48,038 bases of DNA from Gnetum montanum (lineage: Eukaryota > Streptophyta > Gnetopsida > Gnetales > Gnetaceae). The DNA lies in the NCBI GenBank assembly GCA_015680685.1, contig MNCI01003795.1, forward strand, positions 3,591 through 51,628. Direction: 5' to 3'. A model generated the notes under the pieces. The model ran no database searches. It was given only the letters and a program-made list of their open reading frames with translations, and was not told the origin of the DNA. The position numbers and the translations under genes were made by a program. Position 1 is the first letter of the stretch; each line of letters begins with the position of its first letter. Shown here in pieces: positions 34,764-44,360 of this stretch.

Positions 34764-35493
34764 TGATGAGACGTGATTCGCATGCACTGCGATATCGCAT
34801 CCCATGTGATATCGTGTACGCGATATCGCATTGTCCCCTGCAATATCACGTACGTGATATCGCAATCCGCTGCCAAATCTATAAATAAGAGGTGGCACTC
34901 CCCTTATTTCTCATCCTAGGCTAGAAGTAGNTGTGTACGGCTAATCAAGGAATCGGCTACTCATCGCGATTAGTCTCTCTCACCCTCAACTCCTAGAATG
35001 CGGAATGAGTATGACTTGATTACGAGCATCTACGGGTGTGTACGGCTAGTCAAGGAATCAGCTACTCATTACGTTTAGGCTAGTTAAATACATCAGTACG
35101 ACCACTTCGAGCACGTGCATTACGTGTGGTGATCCCAGTAACAATTAGCATTTGGTAGCCACAGTTGCATAGTTCAGGGTGTGTATGATAAGTGGGAACG
35201 GATGCTGACGCTAGTTAATTTATACTTAGTCCTTAGTTAGAGTTAGTTAGCTTTCTCAACCCTTCGCTCTTAGCATAGAAGACATAAAATCATAAAAGAC
35301 CATAAAAATCATACACCTCGGACTTACTTAACCATACACCGTGACAACAACAAGTAAGTCTGGGAAGACAACGAATGATTAACCCCAAGTGTTCCATGGG
35401 GAGTTTAGGCATTTGGTCTGCAGAGTTCGACCAAATCGTGTGTGCTACGCTCGTTTCATATGGTTGAGTGTAGGGGTACCTCGCCACTCATCA
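34764..35493 (+). repeat. Element D 5' LTR (730 bp, contains an undetermined base)
   Basis: It starts TGATGAGACGTGATTCGC and ends CCACTCATCA. Five ATATCG-type palindromes lie at 34789-34863 and TATAAATA at 34880-34887. At 34931 a single N marks the join where about 253 bases of R-U5, present in the 3' LTR (about 43541-43793), are missing. About 82 bases of palindrome array present here are absent from the 3' LTR. Confidence 0.92.
34931..34931. other. Undetermined base (N)
   Basis: This is the only N in the window. It sits exactly at the point where the 5' LTR of D lacks about 253 bases relative to its partner LTR. It may mark an assembly join rather than a true deletion. Confidence 0.9.
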
Positions 35494-35512
35494 TTGGTGC
35501 CGTTGTCGGGGA
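35494..35512 (+). promoter_or_regulatory. Element D primer-binding site (tRNA-Asp type)
   Basis: TTGGTGCCGTTGTCGGGGA directly follows the 5' LTR. It differs from the expected TGGCGCCGTTGCCGGGGA form by two C-to-T changes. Confidence 0.88.
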
Positions 35513-35649
35513 CTAAGTGTTTGTGCGCCGAATAGAACATAATTGTGAGCCTTAACGAACCTTCGGGTTAATCAAAAGAGAAAATTTATATACGGTGAAT
35601 TAGCACACTGATAAAAATTCCTTCTTCTCATAAGAGCAACTCACCACCT

Positions 35650-37925
35650 AAGGACCACACATGAGACAGTCGGCAACATAAAAAACATAACCAAAATCAG
35701 CCAAGTCCTAAACAATACAAGATAGTTTATACTCATCTCGATGAGTATTATCCTAATTTTACTTTTATTCTCCATTAGGATGAGCAGCTGCGATGAAGAG
35801 ATTTGCAAGGTAAGATTGTGTTACCCCCAGATCGATCAGTCCCTCGGATGCTTTTCCGTGCCTTGGCACAGATTGGCATGAAATAATTATTTGCTAAATA
35901 CGTTGGTGAAGACTTTGACATGAGGGATTATTATCCCACAGATGCCCAATGTATGAGAGACTTAAGGTAGGAGAGCCAACATACACTGCTAAAGGGCAAG
36001 GTCCCGCACGTCCTTAGTGAAATAGGAGATGAGGAACCCCTTATCATGGGTTCTTTAGCAAAAGATGTTCCCCCTCCTAATCATGATGAGGAGGTTGCGT
36101 ATCAGAACCTATGATCAATGATACATATCCCTAGTTCTGATGCCCGTGAACACCAACTGTTCACAGAGGGAACAACCACTTATGCTAAGGATGGGCACTT
36201 AGATCGTCACCACGATCAGGGCCATAGCAGCCGAAGAGAAGGCAGGAAACATCGTCATGGCGATGGTTCCCTTTCTACTTCCCCTTATTCACATCACTCA
36301 TCCTCTCCTTCCACATCTGGGCATAGCCTCCATGAACATAAAGGTGAGGATAAAAGTAAGAAGGATGAAAGACCTCGATGGGGAAGTCGAGAGAGAGGAC
36401 AAGGGCAAGGACGTAGGGAGAGTAGGGAAAAACATAGACATCATAGGCGTCATGAAAGAGACGATCATGACGAGCCCCTACTCGCAACCCGAAGTATGCT
36501 TGACATAACAAAGGTAGTTAGGATTCCCACAAGGCATTTAAAGGATAGCCGGATCAAGCGTTTAGACATGAATAACATCCCACAATTTGAAGGGGGATAC
36601 AGTGCTGATACGCAAAATCATTTACAGGCATTCCACGATGCTTGTGCCTTGCAGAATATAAAAAATGAGTGGAAAAAACTTAAGTTGCTCCCAAGGACAC
36701 TCACCAAAGAAGCAGAGAGCTGGTACTAGTTCTTAGAATCGGAAACCATCAGGAGGTGGAGTATGATGCGAGAACTGTTCAATGAGAAGTATCAAACGTA
36801 CTCCAGAGTGTCCAATTTGCATAAGCAGATCCAAGGCTAGAAGCAAGGCACACACGAACCCTTGGATGCTACCATGGCCTGCTATTACACATTGTTACAT
36901 CGTTGCTTGGGCCATGGGTACGCTCAGCGGGATCAACTTTGCCACATCGTGGATGGGCTGAGGCATGAAACTAGAAGAACCCTTGGAAATTACGCCCAAG
37001 GGAGACTCTCACAACTTAGAGCCCATGAAGTACGTAGCTTGTTGGAACAAGTAGTAAGAGAAGAGGGTGAGCTACGCAAAAGGGGAAGTGTAGAAGAGTA
37101 CAACCGTGATCTTTCCCTTCGAAAGAAGGGAGTGAAATTTTGTCATGAAGAGGATGAGTCACCAATCGAAGAGTTGGTGAACCAGAAAACCTTGTCAATC
37201 TAAAAATTAACAACAAAAATAGCGGCTAAGGTAGATGACGTATGGAGTTCCTTAGACTCTAAAATTGAAACTATCTTAAAAATTGTAGAAGAGTCTAAGG
37301 TTGAACAAAGTAGTGACAAAGGTAAGAAAAAGTGGAGAGATTTAGGCCTTGCACATAACAAGGGTAAGGGGAAAATCCCTAACTCCAATGTGGCTGTGGA
37401 CTTTGACACAAACGATGATGGTGGATGTGAGATCTACCAGTATGACCATCATAAGGGATGTTTTCCCATCATCTCACATCTACAGGAGTCTGGGGTGTAT
37501 GTGCTTAATCCAAGACTCAACCAATGGCAAACACCCCGAAGGTTACCTTATCCACAAGGTAACCCAAGGCAGTTCCACCAACCACTAACGTATTATCCAA
37601 GTGGAACTCCACCATAGCCCATCGGACAGCATCAACAATGGCAATACCCACAATCATGGGGGATGCCATCGCTGAAACATCAGTACCCTTACCAGCAGCC
37701 TAATCCTTATGGTTATTATGGGCAGCAGCCGATTTCCCTAGGTGACTCTATGGGTCACATAAACCCTCCACATTACTACCAAGTTCAGGATTACTTTAGG
37801 ACTCCTTCTCCTTCAGGAAATGCTCCATACCCACACTATCCTCCAATTCCATCCGCATCTCTTGTGCTAGTAGCCCCACCGCCAACCACTCCAACAAAGC
37901 CTAAAGTAAACCCCACTCAACCGTG
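35650..37925 (+). pseudogene. gag: Element D gag
   Basis: The start is not certain; a consistent frame is readable from about 35700 (EYYPNFTF, then PRMLFRALAQIGMK and DFDMRDYYPTDAQCMRDL). From 36118 a basic Ser/His/Arg-rich region (RHHDQGHSSRREGRKHRHGD and similar) runs to about 36470. The capsid core is at 36560-37060: LDMNNIPQFEGGYSADTQ, LQAFHDACALQNIKNEW, AESWY, ELFNEKYQTYSRVSNL, HEPLDATMACYYTLL and LCHIVDGL, a Retrotrans_gag-type domain. A Lys-rich helix and a Pro/Tyr/Gln-rich tail follow. The Cys/His segment (CEIYQYDHHKGC) lies in the tail. Stops at about 36727, 36838, 37201, 37615 and 37924 break it. Confidence 0.88.
36118..36480 (+). other. His/Arg/Ser-rich domain in the D gag
   Basis: About 120 codons with many His, Arg, Ser and Asp residues and dipeptides such as RH, HH, SR and RE. 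The A and B gags have only a short basic stretch here (YKHKRRQHH). It could bind RNA or act as a nuclear signal; this is inferred from composition. Confidence 0.65.
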
Positions 37926-38109
37926 ACAACCCAACACTGCGAGGGCTCCCAATCTTCCAATATCAGTTGGTTCTAACAATCATACACCAAAAAGACCCTT
38001 CCTTAGGATCAACAATTCAACTAAGCCTTTGCCTTCACAAGCGGTTGAGCATCCTAACACCCCCATACCAAATAAGGTTTTAGGAAACCCTTTGATAGAG
38101 AAATCATGT

Positions 38110-38550
38110 CCAATGCATACAGTTATGTTAACACATACAGTAACTGACTGGATCAAGGTTGTCCACCTTCCAAAGAAATTATCGGATCCGGGAGTTCCCC
38201 TAGTTTATCTCCAAGTTGCTGGGAATGAACCCCATAAGGCTCTCCTTGACTTGGGTTCTGGGGTCAACTTAATCTCACAAGAACTGTATAAAATGTGGAA
38301 CCTACCTCCACTCAAGAAGAGCAATGTTTGCCTAGAGCTGGCTGACCAATCCATCACTGTTCCTCTGGGATAGGTTGAGGACATTGTTACCACTGTCGGT
38401 GGATGGTCATATCCAGCCGATTTCCTAGTAATCCAAATAAACAATGACAAAGGGGATTTCCCAATTATAATGGGAAGGGCATGGCTGAATACAATCTACG
38501 CACGCCTAGGAATCTGCAACCTTTTCCTAGAAATATCCAAGACAAATACT
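38110..38550 (+). pseudogene. pol: Element D aspartic protease
   Basis: The active-site block ALLDLGSGVNLIS has its catalytic Asp at 38248-38250, in the D-L-G form of plant gypsy proteases. It is followed by CLELADQSITVPLG, a stop at 38371, and VEDIV...PADFLV...PIIMGRAWL. Its role would be to cut the polyprotein. Confidence 0.88.
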
Positions 38551-39049
38551 TTTGGGAAAATTGAGAGGAAAAGAGTTCCATGCATCGCATATAGTGACAC
38601 AGGGTGTCATTGCGTGCAGAAATCATGGATGATGCGAAGTTTAACATTGCCTGCATGCAATCGGTGTGCACAGGATGTTGACATCCAAAAGTGCCTATAC
38701 GCGATAGCCACACAACAAGAAAACACCCAGTGGCTGATAGCTGATAAAGAGAGCAACTCAACAAACTGCATGGAACTAGTTGAGGGAATAACTAGTGCTT
38801 ACATTAAAAGCATAGACGTACTAGAGCAAGTCCGTTGCCAACTTCCAGCCCTTAACTCCAAAAACATCAATTGGGGAAAGTTGGAGATTCCTGAGGAGTT
38901 TAAACAAGAGCCCCTCGATTTAAAATCATTACCCACCGATTTGGAATACGTGACCCTTAAAAACGAAAAACCGGTGATCATCAACACAAAGCTCGCACCT
39001 AAGCAAAAAGAAAGTTTGCTAAAGGTAATAAACAAGTGGTCAACAGCCT

Positions 39050-39950
39050 TTGCATGGTCATACCCTGAATTAACCAGAATAGATCCTGGGATATGCCAGC
39101 ATAGGATTTACACAGACCCCTCTATGAAGCCTCGCAAACAACCCCAGAGGTGATTGAACCCAAAGCTAAAACAAATAGTGAAAGAGGAGCTACAGTAGCT
39201 TCTCAAGGCTGGGTTCATTTACCCTATCGCTGATAGCGAATGGGTTAGTCCTCTTGTCATCATACCGAAAAAAGGAGGTAAATGGAGGGTATGTATAGAT
39301 TTTAGGCTATTAAATATGGTAACATTCAAAGACCACTTCCCATTGTCATTTGTTGACCAAGTCTTAGACACTATAGCAGGGCATCGCTATTACAGTTTTC
39401 TAGATGGATATAGTGGGTACAACCAAATACTAATTGCGCTAGAAGACCAAGCCAAGACAACATTCACCAGTCCTTGGGGAACGTTTTCATACAAACAAAT
39501 GCCTTTTGGCTTTGCAATGCACCTACCATGTTCCAATGATTAGTTCTAAGCATCTTTCAACAGCAAATAGGTAACAGAGTAGAAGTCTTCATTGGACGAC
39601 TTCTCCACTTATGGGACGAGCTTTGATCAAGCCCTCGACCGGTTAGAGCAAGTATTGAAATGATTTGTTGAAACAAACCTTAAGCTCAACTGGCAAAAAA
39701 GTCATTTAATGGTTCAATAGGGCATCGTACTGGGGCACAAAATTTCACAATCAGGAATTGAGGTGGATCCAGAAAAAATTAAAGTCATCCAAGGAATTAC
39801 CCGACAACCAGAGACCATTAAAGACATTAGGTCATTCCTTGGACACACTGGCTACTACAGGAGGTTTATCATGAACTTCTCCAAAGTTGCCAAACCATTG
39901 GTAGAATTAACAAAAAAAGATGCACCATTTGAATGGACCAAGGAATGTGA
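39050..39950 (+). pseudogene. pol: Element D reverse transcriptase
   Basis: Readable blocks in order are GFIYPIADSEWVSPLVII, PKKGGKWRVCIDFRLLN, KDHFPLSFVDQVLDTIAGH, YSFLDGYSGYNQI, KTTFTSPWGTFSYKQMPFGF, then the shifted segment, DDFSTYGTSFDQAL, LGHKISQSGIEVDPEKIKVI and RSFLGHTGYYRRFI. The shifted segment covers the palm motif. Its second part, FI(D/x)D, is broken by an extra G at about 39594. The enzyme would need repair to work, so it is dead. Confidence 0.92.
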
Positions 39951-40019
39951 ATGAGCATTCCAAACCCTCAAACAGAGGCTTGTGGAAACAACCATTCTAT
40001 AAGCCCCTAACTAGTCCAG

Positions 40020-40400
40020 GCTGTTCCATATCATGACCGATGCATCTAACTACGCCTTAGGAGCTGTACTGATACAATTAAATGAACAAAAATGACCTTA
40101 TTACATCCACTGTGCCAGTAAGAGTATCACCAGTGCACAACTTAACTACACAACTACCAAAAAGGAATTAATGGCTGTAGTGTTTGCACTGGATAAATTT
40201 AGGCACTATGTATTGGGTTACAAAGTATACATCCATATAGATCATAGTGCAATTAGGTTCCTTATGAACAAGCTAATGGTTAACCCATGTATTATACGTT
40301 GGCTGGTGATTCTTCAGGAGTTCGACTTAACCATAGTAGACCGCAAAGGCATCAAGAATGTAGTTGCCGATCACCTATCTCGGTTGCGATGGGACAACAA
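40020..40400 (+). pseudogene. pol: Element D RNase H
   Basis: MTDASNYALGAVL holds the first catalytic Asp. TTTKKELMAVVFALDKFRHYVLGYK holds the catalytic Glu. IHIDHSAIRFL and NVVADHLSRL hold the later acids. This is a single gypsy RNase H; I see no second archaeal-type RNase H, which some Tat elements have. Stops at 40000, 40009 and 40096 interrupt its start. Confidence 0.88.
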
Positions 40401-40599
40401 AGAGGATGAATACGCTGTATCTGACCATTTTTCTGATGAAACCCTCTTTGCTGGTGTAGTAAATAATCAACCCACAGAAATAAATTAGTATAGTAGCATT
40501 CTTACCTATCTCACTTCCCAAAAAATACCACAAGAGTTGGACTTTAGGAAGAAACAACAATTTCTTCACAAAACCAAGTACTTCATGGAAATCAAGGGA

Positions 40600-41706
40600 C
40601 AACTTTATAAAGTCTACCCTGATGACTTGGTTCGATGGTATGTGCCCGATCAAGATCAATTAAAAGTTCTCCAGGATGCTCATGAGGGCCCCTGTGGGGG
40701 TCATTATGCTAGGAGATGAACGACTACTAAGGTTCTGCTTGCAGGATATTATTAGCCAACATTATTTTGAGATGCCCATCATTTTACCCAATCCTGTGAG
40801 CGCTGCCAACGTGATGGGGGAATGACTGCCAGAATGGAGGGTCTACAACAATGGATTTAGCCTTTAGAATACTTTGATATCTTGGGAATAGATTTTATGG
40901 GACCGATTACACCAATGTCCAATGGAAAAGCGTATATAATCGTTGCTGTTGATTACTTAACCAAATAGGCTAAAGTAGCCACTGTAACAAACTGCACATC
41001 ATCTACAGCTACACGATTTGTACAACAAATTGTTAATAGGTTTGGTGTGCCACATGTGCTCATTTTTTATAATGGAACACATTTTATGGGTGCAACCTTT
41101 CGGAAACTGATGCAACGCTTAGAGGTTGAGCATAAAATGACTACACCTTACCACCCCCAAGCTAATGGTCAAGCTGAGGTTACTAATAGGGAGATTACAA
41201 GAATATTAACATGAATAATTAGCAAATTTAGACGAGACTGGAGCACAAAACTAAACGATGCTCTTTGGGCGTATCATTCCACTTGGAAGCTCCCTACAAG
41301 ATATTCTCCCTATGAGCTAGTGTATGGGAAACTTCCAAAACTTCCCATACAGAATGAGCTCCGTACACTGTCCATGGTTTGTGAACTTCACCTGGATCTC
41401 GACCTAGCACAAAAAAAATGGTTAGCAACTTTGAATGTGTTAGATGAGAATAGATTGGTTGCACTATCGTTAAATGAGTTGCATAAGGCACACAGTAAAC
41501 AACGTCATGACTTAAGGATCCGAAGGTTTAGGTACCAACCCAGAGATAAGGTCCTTTACTGGAACCCCACGCATGTAACCCAACGTACAAAGTTTCAAAC
41601 CTTGTGGGAAGGACCTTATATTATTCATACTACCTTCCCCTCTAGAGCCATGATGATATATAAGCCTAACAGCCTGGATAAAAGGTTATTGGTTAATGTA
41701 CAATAA
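40600..41706 (+). pseudogene. pol: Element D integrase
   Basis: HHCC module: DAHEGPCGGHYARR (near 40675-40716) and CERCQRDGG (40798-40824). Core: GIDFMGP (first catalytic Asp, near 40889), then VPHVLIFYNGTHFMG at about 41046-41090, where the expected Asp is Tyr (TAT at 41068-41070), and HPQANGQAEVTNREI with the catalytic Glu. The C-terminal GPY/F motif is LWEGPYII near 41608. Stops occur at 40717, 40753, 40768, 40858, 40966 and 41212. The enzyme would insert the element DNA; here it is inactive for two reasons. Confidence 0.9.
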
Positions 41707-43442
41707 ACAAAACCTTTCCATGAATCCGCAATAGCCAGTGCAAGTTCCACCTCCACCAGCGAGCAACCTCGCTCATTATTTCGGATCTCTCCCTTTCCAC
41801 TCAGTCATGGGGGAGATGGCCACCTATGCTGATCATATGGGGCCCTCAGTTCTTTTTCGATTTTTGTTTTACACATTTTTGTTTTGCAACATTTTTGTTT
41901 TACACATTTTTGTTTTACAAATTTCTTTAACTTTTCTAATTTTTGTTTTACAACATCGTTATACTTTTCCAATTTTTGTGTGTGTGTGTGTTCCACCATG
42001 TAAGTTTGTCCCATAATAAGTGTTCCGAATGATGGTATGAACTATTTTCATATTAATTGCTAATGTTTGGTTTTTACCTTTAAGTCACAATGTTGATACT
42101 AAGGTATGTTTCTTTTGATATGGCAGGCAATGAGATCACTTCATCCATCCATCCACCAATTTCTATGGTTTCTCTCAGCTTGGAAATGTATAGTTCCCTC
42201 TTAATAAGAACTTAAATGAATTGGTGACTAGGCATTTCTCAAACTAAGGAAGGACTCAAGGATTGAAAAGGGTGTGACTTCAAGGGAACTTGATGCTTTT
42301 GTGTTGGTCATTCTCTTGGGTGCTTGAATGTTTGACTTCCAGTGGATGGTTTAACCAAATGCGTTGATGCAAAGTCACTGGATGTGGTTGGTTTGAGGCT
42401 GGAGATGGAATGAGATTTGCCAAGTCACATTAATCATCAAACACACAAGGGGCTATACACCACCTTGTTCTTGGGATTCCATTCCATTCTCTTCTCTCCA
42501 TCCTTCTCTCCATTGTTCACCTCATTGCCGGTTGTATCATTAGTGTATATATTTTGGTTGATGCATTGTTTTCTTTTTGGTAAATTCTTGTGGTTAAGAC
42601 TTTAACTCTTGTTCCAAATGACATTCCCAGGGCCTACGGACTCTTTGAATGTGGGTTTGTCAGGGCATTAAGGGCATGAGCCTGCTTTGGGGAGGACCCA
42701 CTAACATTCCTATTTGAAGCATTAGTTAAATTCTTTCCCTTAACATTTTGTAATTAATTTTATTTTGTTCATTTCCATCTTGACATCCATTTCATCGATG
42801 CCATAGTTGTCCCTTCTTATCTATCTTTCTTACTCCTTTTCTTTCTCCATTCTAATGCTACCAAAGGTTCGCGATTAGTCATGGGGGTACGGGGCCTGAT
42901 TTTTTTGATTTTCTCCTAGCCTCGAAATTTTTGATTTTATTTCTAACCCCTACACCTTTGGTAGTCATCAATAACATATTCCTAGATCCATATTAGCCAT
43001 ACCACAACCTAGCCAATGGACTTACATTGTAGCAAGGTATCAACTGCATTGAGATTCATTTACCCTTGCTAATTAAGATTGTGTTGTGTGTGCAGATGGA
43101 GACCATGCAATAACAGATTGGATCTAGAGCAAACACTTAAAATGGAGCAGCGTTGAAGCAGCTATGCAAGGAGCAAGATTGATGGCATGCTTATGGATGG
43201 ACAACGAAGGTGCAATCTTGGCATTGGCAGCAGCAACACTTCTTTCTCTCTCTCTTTCTCAACTGCCAACAAAGGCCTGATGTCATTGTATAAGGTGTTC
43301 ACCCTTGTTGTCATGAACACCAGTTTTGTCAAGTCTTGTAATAATGATCCATTCACATGTCATCCCATTAGTTCCATTCCCCTCAATAATTTCATACCTT
43401 CCCGATATTATTATAAGGAACTCAAGGATGACTTTTCATTCA
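41707..43442 (+). other. Element D 3' region, no clear gene
   Basis: A T-rich tract with a repeated TTTTTGTTTTACACA unit (about 41857-41965) and a GT run (41977-41990) follow pol. At 42240-42720 a block matches the untranslated regions of A and B (GGGTGTGACTTCAAGGG, CTTTGGGGAGGACCCACT). A second polypurine-like CATGGGGGTA lies at about 42890-42899. Near 43096 an ATG stands at the place of the ORF2 start in A and B, but the frame is short, full of stops and only weakly similar. An open frame at 43187-43498 runs into the LTR and is probably chance. Confidence 0.65.
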
Positions 43443-43454
43443 ATCATGGGGGTA
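43443..43454 (+). promoter_or_regulatory. Element D polypurine tract
   Basis: ATCATGGGGGTA ends directly at the 3' LTR, preceded by TTTTCATTCA as in A and B. Confidence 0.85.
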
Positions 43455-44355
43455 TGATGAGACGCGATATCGCGGTCTATCGCCAAATCTATAAATAAGA
43501 GGCAGCACTCCCCTCATTTCTCATCCTAGGCTAGAAGAAGTGAAACTCTGGCAATTTGATCACTCCAGAGATAGAATATTTTCCATGTGCCCGCAGTAGG
43601 AGTCCCCAAGTGAACAGATCTTTATTCAAGCAGCTTTGTACCTAAACACAAGTTGTGTACGGCAATAAAGACAAGCTTTGTGGATAAACCTTGTAGTGCA
43701 TGGAATAGGATTTATTACTTGTTATTTATTACATGTTATTTATTACCTGCATTAGCGCGGCATGAGTACGACTTGATTACGAGCATTGACGAATGTGTAC
43801 GGCTAATCAAGGAATCGGCTACTCATCGCGATTAGTCTCTTTCATCCTCAACTTCTAGAATGCGGAATGAGTACGACTTGATTATGAGCATCTACAAGTG
43901 TGTACGGCTAGTCAAGGAATCGGCTGCTCATTACGTTTAGGCTAGTTAAGTGCCTCAGTACGGCCACTTCGAGCACGTGCATTACGTGTGGTGATCCCAG
44001 TAACAATTAGCATTCGGTAGCCACAGTCGCATAGTTCAGGGTATGTACAGTAAGTGGGAATGGATGCTAACACTAGTTAACTTAGACTTAGTCCTTAGTT
44101 AGAGTTAGTTAGCTTTCTCAACCCTTCGCTCTTAGCATAGAAGACATAAAACCATAAAAGACCATAAAAATCATACACCTCAGACTTACTTAACCATACA
44201 TCGTAACAACAACAAGTAAGTCTAGGAAGACAACAAATGATTAACCCCAAGTGTTCCATGGGGCGTTTAGGCATTTAGTCTGTGGAGTTCGATCGAATCG
44301 CGCATGCTACGCTCGTTTCGTATGGTTGAGTGTAGGGGTACCTCGCCACTCATCA
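43455..44355 (+). repeat. Element D 3' LTR (901 bp)
   Basis: It starts TGATGAGACGCGATATCGC and ends CCACTCATCA, with TATAAATA at 43490-43497, about 36 bases from the start. Only one clear ATATCG palindrome is left. R-U5 is complete here. Compared with the 5' LTR, the shared part shows roughly one difference in 10 to 12 bases, almost all transitions. Confidence 0.93.
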
Positions 44356-44360
44356 GCAAC
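44356..44360. repeat. Target-site duplication of element D, right copy (GCAAC)
   Basis: Exact match to 34759-34763, flanking the 3' LTR end. Confidence 0.9.

Larger units (their letters stand above)
37926..41706 (+). pseudogene. pol: Element D pol polyprotein
   Basis: Protease, RT, RNase H and integrase follow gag in the same frame (starting positions all equal 1 modulo 3), so one Gag-Pol polyprotein is likely. About 17 stops are in this part, at for example 38371, 39151, 39196, 39661, 39718, 39952, 40096, 40717, 40966 and 41212. One short stretch (about 39510-39594) is shifted by a one-base loss and then a one-base gain. Domain details are given in the separate entries. Confidence 0.92.
34764..44355 (+). 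mobile_element. Element D: complete gag-pol gypsy-type retrotransposon (9.6 kb)
   Basis: 5' LTR, tRNA-Asp-type primer site, gag, protease, RT, RNase H, integrase, 3' untranslated region, polypurine tract, 3' LTR, with a perfect GCAAC target duplication. Gag and pol lie in one continuous frame (except for one short shift pair), with about 22 stops, so it is inactive. The RT, protease and integrase motifs place it in the Tat/Athila side of plant Ty3/gypsy. It lacks the ORF2 of B and C apart from a doubtful scrap near 43096. It is the only pol source in this LTR group within the window. Confidence 0.95.

Noticed and set aside
41738-42016. Open frame of 92 codons with Phe/Leu-rich end, possible membrane protein
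   Set aside because: The hydrophobic part is the translation of a TTTTTGTTTTACACA low-complexity tract. It is not in the pol frame and not conserved in A or B.
42417-42605. Short hydrophobic open frame in the D 3' region
   Set aside because: It overlaps the block conserved as untranslated sequence in A and B, where no such frame exists.
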